Shown: in pieces, positions 8,780-18,259 of the stretch
How positions within the stretch are numbered: the first letter of the stretch is position 1
Layout: every line of letters begins with the position of its first letter
Source: JBBROS01 sp038229135
GTDB taxonomy: Bacteria > Pseudomonadota > Alphaproteobacteria > Acetobacterales > Acetobacteraceae
NCBI GenBank assembly: GCA_038229135.1
Contig: JBBROS010000001.1
Span: 62,001 to 126,000, forward strand
Reading direction: 5' to 3'
DNA length: 64,000 nucleotides
Notes under the pieces: generated by a model
Told to the model about the DNA's origin: nothing
The model's input: the letters and a program-made list of their open reading frames with translations, nothing else
Database searches by the model: none
Made by a program: the position numbers and the translations under genes

Positions 8780-9966
8780 TGCCCCCCTTTCACCAACCGA
8801 TCCTCGGCCGCCGCGGCGCCCTGCTCGGCCTCGCCAGCGCCTTCACCATCGGCCGTGCCTCCGTGGCCCTGGCCGACGCAGCGACCGAGAAGCGCCTGGT
8901 CGTGGTGCTCCTCCGCGGGGCGCTCGACGGCCTTGCCGCCGTCGTGCCGTATGGCGACGCCAATCTCGCCCGCCTACGCCCCGGCCTCGTCCCGCCAGAG
9001 CCCGGCCGCGAGAACGGCCTGCTCGACATGGGCGGCTTCTACGGCCTGAACCCGGCGCTTCCCAACCTGCACAAGCTGTTCACCGGTGGCGAGCTGCTCG
9101 CCGTGCACGCCGTGGCCGGGCCCTACCGCACCCGCAGCCATTTCGACGCGCAGGACTACCTGGAGTCCGGCGCCAGCGAGCGCATGACCAGCGGCTGGCT
9201 CAACCGCGCCGTGATGGCACTGCCGCCGAAGCGCGCGAACCCGCTCGCCGTCGGCATCACCGTGCCGCTCATGCTCCGCGGCAGCGCCGCCGTTGCGACC
9301 TACGCGCCGCCGCAAACCCAGGGCGTCTCTCCCGAGCTCTACGCCCGCATCGCGGCGCTGAGCAACGAGGACCGTCTGCTCGGCCCCGCCCTGGCCGAAG
9401 GCCTGCGCGACCGAGGCTTCCTCGCCAACGCCATGGCGGGCGAAACCGAGCCTGCCAACCGCTACGCCCTGCCCGCGATCGTGGCCGCCACCGGCAAGCT
9501 CCTCGCCGCACCCGGCGGCCCCCGCATCGCCGTCATCGAAGGCGGCGGCTGGGACACGCACGCCAACCAGGCGACGCGCCTCACGAACCCGCTCCACCAG
9601 CTCGACGACGGCATCGCCGCCCTCCGCAGCGCCCTCGGCCCGGCCTGGGCCAACACCGCCGTGCTCGTCATGACGGAGTTCGGCCGCACCGTCCGCGTGA
9701 ACGGCTCCGGCGGCACGGATCACGGCACCGCGGGCGCCGCTTTCATCGCCGGCGGCGCCATCGCCGGCGGCCGCGTCCTCGGCACCTGGCCCGGCCTCGC
9801 CAACTCGCAGCTGTTCGAAAACCGGGACCTGGCCCCAACCACGGACCTGCGCTCGCTCGCCATGGCGCTTCTCATAGGCCATCTCGGCCTGCCCTACGGC
9901 GCAATGGCTGCCGTCTTCCCAGGCAGCGCCGGGCTCCAGCCCCAGGGTGGGCTGCTGCGGGCCTGA
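8779..9966 (+). CDS. DUF1501 family exported protein (Tat signal)
   Basis: 395 residues of the DUF1501 family, related to the alkaline-phosphatase/sulfatase superfamily. The N-terminus has a twin-arginine signal, LGRRGALLGLASAF, ending near ALADA at about residue 33. Family motifs seen are LVVVLLRGALDGLAAVVPYG, the GPYRTRSHFDAQDYLESG block, WDTHANQ and VLVMTEFGRTVR followed by GGTDHGTAGAAF. It is translationally coupled to the DUF1800 gene by one shared base. The pair probably acts in the periplasm; no substrate is known for the family. Confidence 0.92.
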   Translation: MPPFHQPILGRRGALLGLASAFTIGRASVALADAATEKRLVVVLLRGALDGLAAVVPYGDANLARLRPGLVPPEPGRENGLLDMGGFYGLNPALPNLHKLFTGGELLAVHAVAGPYRTRSHFDAQDYLESGASERMTSGWLNRAVMALPPKRANPLAVGITVPLMLRGSAAVATYAPPQTQGVSPELYARIAALSNEDRLLGPALAEGLRDRGFLANAMAGETEPANRYALPAIVAATGKLLAAPGGPRIAVIEGGGWDTHANQATRLTNPLHQLDDGIAALRSALGPAWANTAVLVMTEFGRTVRVNGSGGTDHGTAGAAFIAGGAIAGGRVLGTWPGLANSQLFENRDLAPTTDLRSLAMALLIGHLGLPYGAMAAVFPGSAGLQPQGGLLRA

Positions 9967-10067
9967 GCGTCACTCGCCGTAGCTGCCCACAGCAAGGCCG
10001 GCCCAGCGCGTGACGACACTTGCCCGGGAGCGAAAGCTACGAGCTTAAGCGATCACCGGACGCAGAC

Positions 10068-10424
10068 TTAACAGCCAGCCGGAGTCTGCATCTCCGCCTG
10101 GATCGCCTGGTCCAAATCCTGCGTGCGGAATGGCTTCTGCAAGAATCGCCGCTTGACCGGCGGCTGCACGAAATAGCCCGACATCAGAATGATCTTGAGC
10201 GTCTGCCCCCGCCGCGCGCGGGCCTGCTCGGCCAGTTCCAACCCGGACATTCCCGGCATCCGGATGTCCGTCACCAGCACGTCCAATTCGGGCCGCTCGC
10301 TGAGAATAGACAGCGCCTGAAACCCATTCGAAGCCTGGATGACCGTGTAACCGAGCTCTTCCAGCATGTCGGCCGAGGTTTCACGCACGTCCTCGTCGTC
10401 GTCCACAAGCAAGATCAATTCCAC
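10068..10424 (-). CDS. Single-domain response regulator (CheY-like receiver)
   Basis: 118-residue stand-alone receiver domain with no output domain. Acidic pocket VDDDED at residues 7-12, phospho-acceptor Asp53 in VLVTDIRMPGMSG, Ser82 in the LMSGY switch position and Lys97-Pro98 in LQKPF are all present, so it should be phosphorylated. The start is GTG at 10424 and no strong ribosome site is seen. No histidine kinase is nearby. Such FixJ-receiver-like single-domain regulators commonly feed on hybrid kinases or phosphorelays; the partner is unknown. Confidence 0.92.
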   Translation of the reverse strand: MELILLVDDDEDVRETSADMLEELGYTVIQASNGFQALSILSERPELDVLVTDIRMPGMSGLELAEQARARRGQTLKIILMSGYFVQPPVKRRFLQKPFRTQDLDQAIQAEMQTPAGC

Positions 10425-10605
10425 ACGTTCAACCAGCCGGCCCTCCTTCTCCCACCCCGCAGCGGGCCATTAGTCACCTAGGGCCGCAGCAATACGACAG
10501 CGGCTTCGGGACCGCGCCATAACAAGTCCGTGCGCTGGACAGGCCGCCGATCCGGGTGTGCAATCTCCTCAACGGGCTCGCGTACGCCCGAACGGGAGCA
10601 CGCCC

Positions 10606-11784
10606 ATGGCCATGAAAACGTCACGCCGCACCGTCCTCACGCTCTGCACCGCGTTGGCCGCGACGCCGGGCTGGGCCGCCACCACCGACGTGCTGATCGG
10701 CCTCGACAGCAAGATCGTCTGGAACGACCGCGGCCAGACAAACGTCGAGCCCGGCGAGGACCTCGTGCTCGTCATGGACACATCGAACCCGGCCCGCCCC
10801 CGCATCCGGGCCAGCATCAAGCTCACCAACTCCGTCGCCGGGCCACCGACCAACCTGCAGGTCACGCCCGACGGCCGCCTCGGCCTCGTCGCCAACTCCG
10901 TCCTCTCGGTCAAGGAAGGCGCCAAGGACAACGAGACCTGGAAACTGGTGCCCGACGACAAGCTCTACGTGCTGAACCTCGAGGCGAGCCCGCCCGCCCT
11001 CACCGACACGCTCGTCGTCGGCAAGCAGCCCTCCGGCCTCGCCATCACCAAGGCGGGCGACCTCGCCCTCGTGGCCAACCGCGCCGGCAAGAGCGTCTCG
11101 GTGCTGAGCATCAGCGGCACCACCGTGAAAGCCATCGCCGAAATCCCGATCGGCCAGGAGGCCGCTGGCATTGCCATCGCGCCCGACGGCAAGCGCGCCT
11201 TCGCCGTGCTGAACCTCGTCAACAAGGTGGCCGTCCTCAGCATCGATGGCCAAGCGGTCGCCTACGACAAGACGCTGGACGTCCCCGCCGCTTTCAACCC
11301 CTACAACATCGAGCCAATCCCCAACACGCCCTACGTGGTCGCCAGCAGCACCGGCGCCGGCGGCAACAATGCCGACGCGCTCACCACCATCGACACGCGC
11401 GGCCCCCACCCCCGCGTGGTCGCCCTCGTCGCCCCGGGCACGGGCGCCGAAGGCCTCGCCTTCTCGCCCAACGGCAAGTGGGCCGTCACCCCACTCCTGC
11501 TCGGCACCGCCCTGAAACCGTCCGAGTGGGCCTACACCCGCACGGGAGAAGCCGCCCTCCTCTCCGTCACGCCCAGCGGCACGCTCACCCCGGTCAACCG
11601 CGTGAAGGTCGGCGCCCTCCCCGAAGGAGTCGTGTTCAGCGCCACCGGCGACTACGTCTATGTCGGCAACTACACCGACAAGACCGTCCAGGTCCTGCGC
11701 GTGGCCGGCGGAAAGCTGGTCGACACCGGCGTGGTCGTGAAGCTTCCCGGCCAACCCGCCTCCATGCGCGGGGTGCCGCGATGA
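10606..11784 (+). CDS. Exported YncE-like beta-propeller protein
   Basis: 392 residues with a cleavable N-terminal signal of twin-arginine type (KTSRRTVLTLCTALA, cleaved near GWAATT). The body consists of repeating blade units such as LGLVANSVLSV, ALVANRAGKSVSVLSI, AFAVLNLVNKVAVLSI and VYVGNYTDKTVQVL, as in the seven-bladed YncE / lactonase-like propellers. The ATG at 10606 has GGGAG about 8 bases upstream; an ATG two codons later is also possible. These proteins bind metals, quinones or DNA ends in different species, or act as lactonases; nothing here decides. Confidence 0.85.
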   Translation: MAMKTSRRTVLTLCTALAATPGWAATTDVLIGLDSKIVWNDRGQTNVEPGEDLVLVMDTSNPARPRIRASIKLTNSVAGPPTNLQVTPDGRLGLVANSVLSVKEGAKDNETWKLVPDDKLYVLNLEASPPALTDTLVVGKQPSGLAITKAGDLALVANRAGKSVSVLSISGTTVKAIAEIPIGQEAAGIAIAPDGKRAFAVLNLVNKVAVLSIDGQAVAYDKTLDVPAAFNPYNIEPIPNTPYVVASSTGAGGNNADALTTIDTRGPHPRVVALVAPGTGAEGLAFSPNGKWAVTPLLLGTALKPSEWAYTRTGEAALLSVTPSGTLTPVNRVKVGALPEGVVFSATGDYVYVGNYTDKTVQVLRVAGGKLVDTGVVVKLPGQPASMRGVPR

Positions 11785-11907
11785 AACCTTGCAGGATATG
11801 GCAGAGCCCTTGCCCACCCCTGGAAGACCACTCGATCAGGTTGGCACGGACATGCCTGACCAGGCACTGAACCCCTAATGGCCTTACTGACGTCGGCGAC
11901 AAGGATT

Positions 11908-12000
<93 letters not shown>

Positions 12001-12012
12001 GCATGGGGATCG

Positions 12013-12028
12013 CACACACACACACACA
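12013..12028. repeat. (CA)8 dinucleotide run upstream of tRNA-Ser
   Basis: Eight CA units, 12 bases before the 5' end of the tRNA gene on the minus strand and inside the gap after the GST gene. Such runs can slip during replication. No function is evident. Confidence 0.9.
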
Positions 12029-12078
12029 CCGTTTGCACGAGTGTCTTACGCGGGGTGGCCGCTCCGGTCAAACGCGGA

Positions 12079-12699
12079 TCAGCCCAGCTTCACCTCGAAC
12101 CCGCGCTGCACGCCGGGCCGGGCCATGAGCTGGTCATACCAGCGCTTCACGTGGGCGAACTCGTCGAGCGGGCCCAGGTGCCGCTCGTGCCGCCATGCCC
12201 AGCCCAATATCGCGAAGTCGGCGACCGACAAAGCTCCCGCTACGAACTCCACCGTCGCCAGCCGGCGATCCAGCACGCCGTAGAGCCTGCGCGTCTCCTT
12301 CTGGTATCGCGCGAGCCCATACGCCCGGTCTGCCTCGTTCACGGTCAGGAAATGGTGCACCTGGCCGGGCATCGGCCCAAACCCGCCCATCTGCCACATC
12401 AGCCATTCCAGCACCGGCACCCGCTCGCGCAGGTCCGTGGGCAGGAACTGACCGGTTTTCTCACCCAGGTAAAGCAGGATCGCCCCGCTCTCGAATACGC
12501 TGAGCGGCGCCCCACCCGGCCCGTCCGGGTCCACGATCGCCGGGATGCGGTTGTTCGGGCTGATCGCGAGGAACGCCGGGCGGAACTGCTCGTCCTTCGT
12601 GATGTCCACCGTCTTGACCGAGTATGGCAGCCCCATCTCCTCCAGGGCCACGCTGATCTTGCGGCCGTTGGGCGTGTTCCAGGTATGCAGCTCGATCAT
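12079..12699 (-). CDS. Glutathione S-transferase family protein (YfcG/YghU-like)
   Basis: 206 residues. The thioredoxin-like N-terminal domain begins IELHTWNTPNGRKISVALEE, where the TPNG-K context matches the nu-class YfcG/YghU proteins, known to act as disulfide-bond reductases using glutathione. NRIPAIVDPDG carries the cis-Pro and SVFESGAILLYLGEK the Glu-Ser that binds the glutathione gamma-glutamyl group. The C-terminal all-helical domain includes LSVADFAILGW. The ATG at 12699 is preferred over an upstream one because the domain starts directly there. Cytosolic; single gene upstream of the tRNA. Confidence 0.9.
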   Translation of the reverse strand: MIELHTWNTPNGRKISVALEEMGLPYSVKTVDITKDEQFRPAFLAISPNNRIPAIVDPDGPGGAPLSVFESGAILLYLGEKTGQFLPTDLRERVPVLEWLMWQMGGFGPMPGQVHHFLTVNEADRAYGLARYQKETRRLYGVLDRRLATVEFVAGALSVADFAILGWAWRHERHLGPLDEFAHVKRWYDQLMARPGVQRGFEVKLG

Positions 12700-12812
12700 C
12701 GCAGGCGCTCCGGTTCTGAGGCGAACGGAACGGTAGGCGCGGTCCCCGTCCCGGGCAAATCCAGCTCTGGCATCACGTTTGCATCCCGATGCAACCAACT
12801 CCGGAGTCCGTG

Positions 12813-14060
12813 ATGAGCGCCACCACCCTTTCGACCGACCGCCCCGACACCGCGACGAGATGGGTGCAGTTGCTGCTCGGCCTCGTTTGCATGATGGCCA
12901 TCTCGAGCCCGCAATATGTCTGGACGCTCTTCACCAAGCCCTTCGCCGCCCAGCTCGGTGCCGGCGCGCCAGCCATCCAGGTCACGTTCAGCATCCTCAT
13001 CGTGCTCCAGACTTTCTTCAGCCCGTTCCAGGGCTGGATGGTCGAGCGTTTCGGCCCACGCTGGCTCATCGCAGCCGGTGGCGCACTGACCGGGCTGAGC
13101 TGGGTATTGGCCGCCCAGGCCACCTCGCTCTACGGCCTCTATGCCACCTACGGCCTGCTTGGCGGGCTCGGCACCGGCATCGTCTACATCGGCGTCGTCG
13201 GCCAGGTCATGCGCTGGTTCCCGGACCGCCGGGGCTTCGCGGCCGGCGTGGTCGCGGCCGGTTACGGCATGGGAGCCATCGCCACCAGCTTCCCCATCGC
13301 CGACAGCATCGCCGCAAGCGGCCACCTGCCCACGCTCCAGCTGTTCGGCCTCATCTTCGGCGCCATCGGCGTGCTCGCCGCCCTCGGCCTCAAGGCCCCA
13401 CCGGACTACGTGCAGGCAGACCTGGCACTCGCCACCACCGTCCGCGACGTCGAGACCCGCGACATGCTGCGAAACCCGATTTTCTATCTGATGTTCATCA
13501 TGATGACGATGATGAGCACCACCGGGCTCATGGTCACGAGCCAGATCGGCACCTTCGCGGCCGATTTCGGCATCACCAAGGTCATGGTCTGGGGCTTCGC
13601 CGCCCTGCCGCTCGCGCTCACCATCGACCGCTTCTGCAACGGCCTCACGCGGCCGTTCTTCGGCTGGGTGTCGGACCGGATCGGGCGCGAGAACACCATG
13701 TTCATCGCCTTCGGCCTCGAGGGGCTGGCCATGACGGCATGGATGCTGACCATCGACATCCCGGTCGCCTTCGTCCTGCTCTCCGGCCTCGTGTTCTTCG
13801 GCTGGGGCGAGATATTCAGCCTGTTCCCGTCCACCCTCACCGACACGTTCGGCGCCAAGAACGCCACCAAGAACTATGGCTGCCTCTACATCGCCCAAGG
13901 CATCGGCGCCATCTTCGGCGGCCCGCTCGCCTCGGCCCTGCACGATGCCACGGGCACCTGGACACCGGTCTTCGCCATCGCCATCGGCGCCGACCTGCTC
14001 ACCGCCGTGCTGGCCCTCGCGCTTCTGAAGCCGATGCGCACGCGCTTTCTGGCGCGGTGA
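12813..14060 (+). CDS. MFS transporter, oxalate/formate antiporter-like (OxlT family)
   Basis: 415-residue major facilitator with about 12 membrane segments. FTKPFAAQLGAGAPAIQ, GGLGTGIVYIGVVGQVMRWF and the loop WFPDRRGFAAGVVAAGYGMGA are typical of the OxlT branch (TIGR04259-like), and GWVSDRIGREN is the second MFS signature. The ATG at 12813 follows CGGAG at a good spacing; an ATG at 12789 has no ribosome site. It diverges from the GST gene by about 110 bases. No oxalyl-CoA decarboxylase or formyl transferase is near, so the substrate may be another small carboxylate. Confidence 0.87.
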   Translation: MSATTLSTDRPDTATRWVQLLLGLVCMMAISSPQYVWTLFTKPFAAQLGAGAPAIQVTFSILIVLQTFFSPFQGWMVERFGPRWLIAAGGALTGLSWVLAAQATSLYGLYATYGLLGGLGTGIVYIGVVGQVMRWFPDRRGFAAGVVAAGYGMGAIATSFPIADSIAASGHLPTLQLFGLIFGAIGVLAALGLKAPPDYVQADLALATTVRDVETRDMLRNPIFYLMFIMMTMMSTTGLMVTSQIGTFAADFGITKVMVWGFAALPLALTIDRFCNGLTRPFFGWVSDRIGRENTMFIAFGLEGLAMTAWMLTIDIPVAFVLLSGLVFFGWGEIFSLFPSTLTDTFGAKNATKNYGCLYIAQGIGAIFGGPLASALHDATGTWTPVFAIAIGADLLTAVLALALLKPMRTRFLAR

Positions 14061-14097
14061 CCCTCACCTCTCCCGCCGCTTGTAGGAGGGAGCCGGG

Positions 14098-14130
14098 GGG
14101 GGAGGGGTCAGCGGCGCCAACCCCTCCCCC
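14098..14130. terminator. Bidirectional hairpin between convergent genes
   Basis: GGGGGAGGGGT (14098-14108) pairs perfectly with ACCCCTCCCCC (14120-14130) across an 11-base loop, in the 79-base gap between the convergent MFS and ugpB genes. There is no T run, as is common in very GC-rich genomes, so termination is inferred from position and stability. Confidence 0.65.
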
Positions 14131-14139
14131 ACCGCCATC

Positions 14140-15399
14140 TCACGCCCGCGGCAGCAGCTTCTGCACCTCGTCCGTCACGTCCCGCAGCACCTCCTGCGGC
14201 GTCGCCCGTTGCTCCACGATGCGCGCCAGGTTGTCGACGATCGTCTGCGTGATCCTGACCCCGTTGCTGCCCGGGAACGCGTACCAGGGCTGCATGATCG
14301 GGATCTGCTCCATTGCCGGGCGGAACAGCTTGTTCTCGCGATAGAACGCGCCGAGGTAGCGGTCATCCTCGAGCGTGAGCGTGTTGCTCGGAACATACCC
14401 CGTGCCGCGCACCATGATCGTCTGCCCCACTGGCCCAGCCGCGAACCGCATGAACTGCCACGCTGCCGCCTGCCGGGCCGGGTCCTTCGTCAGCATCACG
14501 ACCGCATTCCCCCCCGTCGGCAGCTTGCCGCCAGGCGTGATCACCGGCATCCGCGTGGTCTGCAGATCAACCGTCGGCCCGGCCGAGCGCTGGAACTGCC
14601 CGATATAGGCCGTGGTGCCCATGATGATCCCGAGCTTGCCGGCATAGAACGCCTGGAACGCCGCATCCGTGGTCAGCGGCGGCATCTTGCCCTCCTTCAC
14701 CATCCGGTCGAGCAGGGTGAGCGCTTTCAGCCCGGCATCCCCGAACGCCACCTGCTTTTCGTCCGCCGTCAGCATCTGGCCGCCATAGCCATAGAGCAGC
14801 GCCGAAAACATCCAGTCGTCGCCGGGCCAGCGGAAGTGCATCGAGCTGATGCCGTCGCCGAGCGCGGCGATCTTGCCGGCAAGCGCCAGCACCCCGTCCC
14901 AGTCCTTCGGGAAGTTCTCCGGGTCCCCCCCGGCACGCTTCACCAGGTTCGCGTTGAAGTAGCAGACCGGGTTCGACGCGCTGAACGTCAGTCCCACCTG
15001 CTTGCCGCCCACCTTTGCGAGCCCGAGGATCGACGGCGTCCAGCCCGAGGCCGCCGGATCCCGATCCTGCGCGAGGAACGGCCCGAGGTCGGCCAGGATG
15101 TTCCGCTCGGCCAGGAAGCGCAGCCGGTTCAGCCCCTGGAACGACACGTCTGGCAGTCCGCCGGCCGTCGCCTGCCGCAACACGAGCTGCAGCGCGTCCT
15201 CATACGTGGGCGACGGCGCCGGGAAGCGGACCGTCGTCTCCGGGTTGTCCCGCGTGAAGGCCTGGCCGACCTGGTCCATCACGTCCTTGAAGAAGGCCGG
15301 CATGGGGTAGTGCACCACAAGCTCCGTGGGGGCAGCCCGGGCGGGGCGGACGAACGGCGCCGCAAGCGCGGTGCCGAGGGCGAGGCGTCGAGTGATCAT
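14140..15399 (-). CDS. ugpB: UgpB-like extracellular solute-binding protein (family 1)
   Basis: 419-residue periplasmic binding protein of the sugar / glycerol-3-phosphate type. Signal peptide about 1-22 (MITRRLALGTALAAPFVRP, ending ARAA), possibly twin-arginine. The mature protein has LVVHYPMPAFFKDVMDQV, GLPDVSFQGLNRL, and the C-terminal aromatic stretch MQPWYAFPGSNG. It is the last gene of the run ugpC-A-E-B, 37 bases after ugpE. The link with a phosphodiesterase and a phospholipid methyltransferase upstream suggests glycerol-3-phosphate or a glycerophosphodiester as ligand; a sugar cannot be excluded. Confidence 0.82.
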   Translation of the reverse strand: MITRRLALGTALAAPFVRPARAAPTELVVHYPMPAFFKDVMDQVGQAFTRDNPETTVRFPAPSPTYEDALQLVLRQATAGGLPDVSFQGLNRLRFLAERNILADLGPFLAQDRDPAASGWTPSILGLAKVGGKQVGLTFSASNPVCYFNANLVKRAGGDPENFPKDWDGVLALAGKIAALGDGISSMHFRWPGDDWMFSALLYGYGGQMLTADEKQVAFGDAGLKALTLLDRMVKEGKMPPLTTDAAFQAFYAGKLGIIMGTTAYIGQFQRSAGPTVDLQTTRMPVITPGGKLPTGGNAVVMLTKDPARQAAAWQFMRFAAGPVGQTIMVRGTGYVPSNTLTLEDDRYLGAFYRENKLFRPAMEQIPIMQPWYAFPGSNGVRITQTIVDNLARIVEQRATPQEVLRDVTDEVQKLLPRA

Positions 15400-15436
15400 C
15401 GCGAAACTCCGTTCGTTGGAAGGATGGGAGGTTGGG

Positions 15437-16264
15437 TCAACCCTTGAGGCCCGCCGTGGCCACGCCCTGGATGAAGCGCCGCTGAGCCAGCAGGAACGCC
15501 GCCACCATGGGCAGCGTGGTGATCACGCTGGCCGCCATGAGCGCGCCGACGTCGTTGCCGCCCTCTTCCGCGCGGAAGAAAAGAACGCCCAGCGCCGGCG
15601 TTGCCATGCGCTCCGTCTGGATCACGATCAGCGGCCAGAACAGGTCGTTCCAATGCGCCACCACGCTGAAGGTCGCGAACGCCGTGGCAGTCGGCCAGGC
15701 GTTCGGCAGGATCACGCGCCACACGATCGCGCCCTCCCCCATGCCGTCCAGCCGGGCCGCCTGGATCAGCTCGTCCGGCAGTGCCTTGAAGGCCTGGCGG
15801 AACATGAAGACGGCGAACACCGACACCGCGAACGGCGCCGCCAGGGCCGTGTAGCCGTCCAGCAAGCCCAATTTCGCCAACGCCACATACAACGGCAGCG
15901 CCGGCACGTGCGCAGGGATCAGCAGCCCTAGCAGCACCAGCGCGAACACCGTGCCCCGCCCCGGCCACTCGAGCTTCGCCAGCGCATAGGCGCACGGCAC
16001 CGCGAACAGCAATTGCAGCGCCAGGATGATGGCGCACACAGCCGCCCCGTTCAGCAGGAACCGAAGCAACGGCACCGCACCCAGCGCCTTCGAGTAGTTC
16101 TCCACACCGTAGAACCGCCTTGGCCACAGCTCGAGAGTCGCCTGGAAGATTTCTCCCCCCGGCTTCACCGAAGCCGACAGCATGAACACGTATGGCGCCA
16201 GGATCACCGCCGCCCCCAACGAAAGCAGCCCGAGGCGCGGCAGGTCGGATGCGAGCCCCTTCAA
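15437..16264 (-). CDS. ugpE: UgpE-like ABC permease (carbohydrate type)
   Basis: 275-residue inner-membrane permease with six hydrophobic segments. The EAA loop reads ELIQAARLDGMGEGAIVWRV, matching the CUT1 second permease consensus, and the N-terminal PYVFMLSASVKP is typical of UgpE/MalG. The TTG start at 16264 overlaps the ugpA stop as TTGA; the next ATG is inside membrane segment 1, so TTG is chosen. The product forms the channel with UgpA. Confidence 0.88.
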   Translation of the reverse strand: MKGLASDLPRLGLLSLGAAVILAPYVFMLSASVKPGGEIFQATLELWPRRFYGVENYSKALGAVPLLRFLLNGAAVCAIILALQLLFAVPCAYALAKLEWPGRGTVFALVLLGLLIPAHVPALPLYVALAKLGLLDGYTALAAPFAVSVFAVFMFRQAFKALPDELIQAARLDGMGEGAIVWRVILPNAWPTATAFATFSVVAHWNDLFWPLIVIQTERMATPALGVLFFRAEEGGNDVGALMAASVITTLPMVAAFLLAQRRFIQGVATAGLKG

Positions 16265-17118
16265 GAGTAATGCACCCGCCGCTCGAGCACCCGCGTCTGC
16301 AGCAGCACCAGCGCGAGCACCACCGCCAGGAACACCGTGGTGATCGCCGCCGAGTAGCCGATGCGGAAATAGGTGAACCCCTCCCGATACATCAGGTGGA
16401 GCAGCACCTCGCTCGCCTTGTTCGGCCCCCCCTTCGTCAGCGCCGCCACCGTGTCGAACACGCGCAGGCAGCGGATGGCCACGATCGTCACCACGAACAG
16501 CGTGGTCGGCCCGAGCATGGGCCAGGTCACGAGCCAGAACCGGTCCCACGCCCGCGCTGCGCCATCGGTCTCCGCCGCCGCTCGCAGCTCGGGCGGGATC
16601 GCCGTCAGCCCGGCCAGGAACAGCACCACCACGTAGCCGACATTCTCCCACACCCCGATGGCGCAGAGCGACGTCAGCACCCAATCGGACGAGCCGAGCC
16701 AGTTGACCGGCGCCACGCCCAGCAACCGGAGCACCGCGTTCACCGGGCCGATCGTCGGGTGCAGCAGATACTCCCAGGCCGTCGCCATCGCGACCAGCAG
16801 GGACACGACGGGCAGGAAATACACCGCCCGAAAGAAGGTTCGCCCCCGCACACCCCCCTCGATCAGCAGCGCCACCCCGAGCCCTAACCCCACGCTCAGC
16901 GGTAGCACGGCCGCCACGTACACCAGCGTGTTCCGCAGCGCCCCGCGAAATGCAGCATCCCGCAGCAGCTCCGCATAGTTGCCGAGCCCCACCCATTGCA
17001 GGGGCGGTCCGCCCATCTCGAGGTCCGTCAGGCTCACGAGCAGCAGCGCCGCCGTGGGAAGGAGCAGCAGCACCGCCAGCCCCAGCACCGCAGGCCCCGC
17101 CAGCAGCAGCCCGGCCAT
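16261..17118 (-). CDS. ugpA: UgpA-like ABC permease (carbohydrate type)
   Basis: 285-residue first permease of the same importer. Segments LLLAGPAVLGLAVLLLLPTA and FFRAVYFLPVVSLLVAMATA fit MalF/UgpA, and the EAA loop ELRAAAETDGAARAWDRFWL is well conserved. WEYLLHPTIGPVNAVLRLLG is the usual segment between membrane spans 2 and 3. The ATG at 17118 is used; a GTG at 17130, one base after the ugpC stop, would add four residues. The end overlaps ugpE. Confidence 0.88.
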   Translation of the reverse strand: MAGLLLAGPAVLGLAVLLLLPTAALLLVSLTDLEMGGPPLQWVGLGNYAELLRDAAFRGALRNTLVYVAAVLPLSVGLGLGVALLIEGGVRGRTFFRAVYFLPVVSLLVAMATAWEYLLHPTIGPVNAVLRLLGVAPVNWLGSSDWVLTSLCAIGVWENVGYVVVLFLAGLTAIPPELRAAAETDGAARAWDRFWLVTWPMLGPTTLFVVTIVAIRCLRVFDTVAALTKGGPNKASEVLLHLMYREGFTYFRIGYSAAITTVFLAVVLALVLLQTRVLERRVHYS

Positions 17119-17131
17119 GGACTGCCGCACG

Positions 17132-18259
17132 TCACGCAAGCTCGGGCACCCGTGCCTCGAGCCGCCGCCCATCCGCCCCGAACAGCAGCGCCGCGCCCCA
17201 ATCCGCCCCGAACCGCACCATCTCGCCCGGCCGCACGCCCTCGGACGCTGCCACAGGCACCCGCGCCACCAGCGCCGCCGCACCCAGCCGCGCATGCAGC
17301 AGCACCTCGCTGCCCAGATACTCCAGGTGCTCCGCCCGCGCTGCGAGCACGCCGCCGGGCGCCAGCCGCACCGCCTCCGCCCGCAGCCCCACCGTCACCG
17401 CCGCCACGGGTGCCGCTTCCGGATGCAGCGGCAGCAAAGCATCCCCCACCAATATCCCGCCCTCGCCCACCACGCCCTCCAGCGTGTTGATCCGCGGGCT
17501 GCCGAGGAACCGCGCCACCTCGAGGCTCTCCGGCCTGTCGTACACCTCCCGCGGCGTGCCCAACTGCAGGATCCGCCCGCCCAGCATCAGCGCCACGCGG
17601 TCGGACATCGTCATGGCCTCCACCTGGTCGTGGGTCACATACACCGTCGTCACCCCCGCCGCCCGGTGCAGCTCCACGATCTCCTTGCGCGTCCGCGCCC
17701 GCAGGTCCGCATCGAGGTTGCTCAGCGGCTCGTCCATCAGGAACGCCGCAGGCTTCCGCACCACCGCCCGCCCCAGCGCCACTCGCTGCCGCTGCCCCCC
17801 GCTCAGCTGCGCCGGGCGACGGTCCAGCAACGCCTCGATCCCCAGCGTCGCCGCCGCCCGCCGCACGTCCTCGGCAATGCCCCGCCGCACCGCCGCCTGC
17901 CCCGGCGCCAACCAGCGCAGCCCCGGCATCCGCCCGAGCACGCTCAGCCGCCGCATCGCCAGCGGCACCGCCATGTTCTGCGCCACGGTCAAATGCGGGT
18001 ACAGCGCGTAGTTCTGGAACACCATCGCCACGTCCCGCTCCGCCGGCCGCAGTGCCGTCACCTCCCGCCCGCCGATCCACACCCGCCCGGCATCCGCCCG
18101 CTCGAGCCCGGCGATGATCCGCAGCAGCGTGGTCTTGCCGCAGCCGGACGGCCCGACCAGGCTGAGGAACTCACCCGGCTCGAGCTCCGCGCTGACCTCG
18201 TGCAGCACCGGCGTCGCACCGAAGCTCTTGTGCACGCCCTCGATGGCGATCCCGTCCAT
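17132..18259 (-). CDS. ugpC: UgpC-like ABC transporter ATPase
   Basis: 375-residue ATPase of the CUT1/MalK-UgpC type. Walker A GPSGCGKTT, Q-loop VFQNYALYPHLTV, signature LSGGQRQRVALGRA, Walker B AAFLMDEPLSNLDA and switch His YVTHDQVEAMT are all canonical, and the C-terminal third is a TOBE/OB-fold regulatory region. About 20 extra residues (around 100-125, rich in Arg/Gly/Ala) are inserted between the Q-loop region and the helical domain relative to UgpC. Its ATG shares one base with the phosphodiesterase stop (TGATG), so both are translated together. Confidence 0.92.
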   Translation of the reverse strand: MDGIAIEGVHKSFGATPVLHEVSAELEPGEFLSLVGPSGCGKTTLLRIIAGLERADAGRVWIGGREVTALRPAERDVAMVFQNYALYPHLTVAQNMAVPLAMRRLSVLGRMPGLRWLAPGQAAVRRGIAEDVRRAAATLGIEALLDRRPAQLSGGQRQRVALGRAVVRKPAAFLMDEPLSNLDADLRARTRKEIVELHRAAGVTTVYVTHDQVEAMTMSDRVALMLGGRILQLGTPREVYDRPESLEVARFLGSPRINTLEGVVGEGGILVGDALLPLHPEAAPVAAVTVGLRAEAVRLAPGGVLAARAEHLEYLGSEVLLHARLGAAALVARVPVAASEGVRPGEMVRFGADWGAALLFGADGRRLEARVPELA

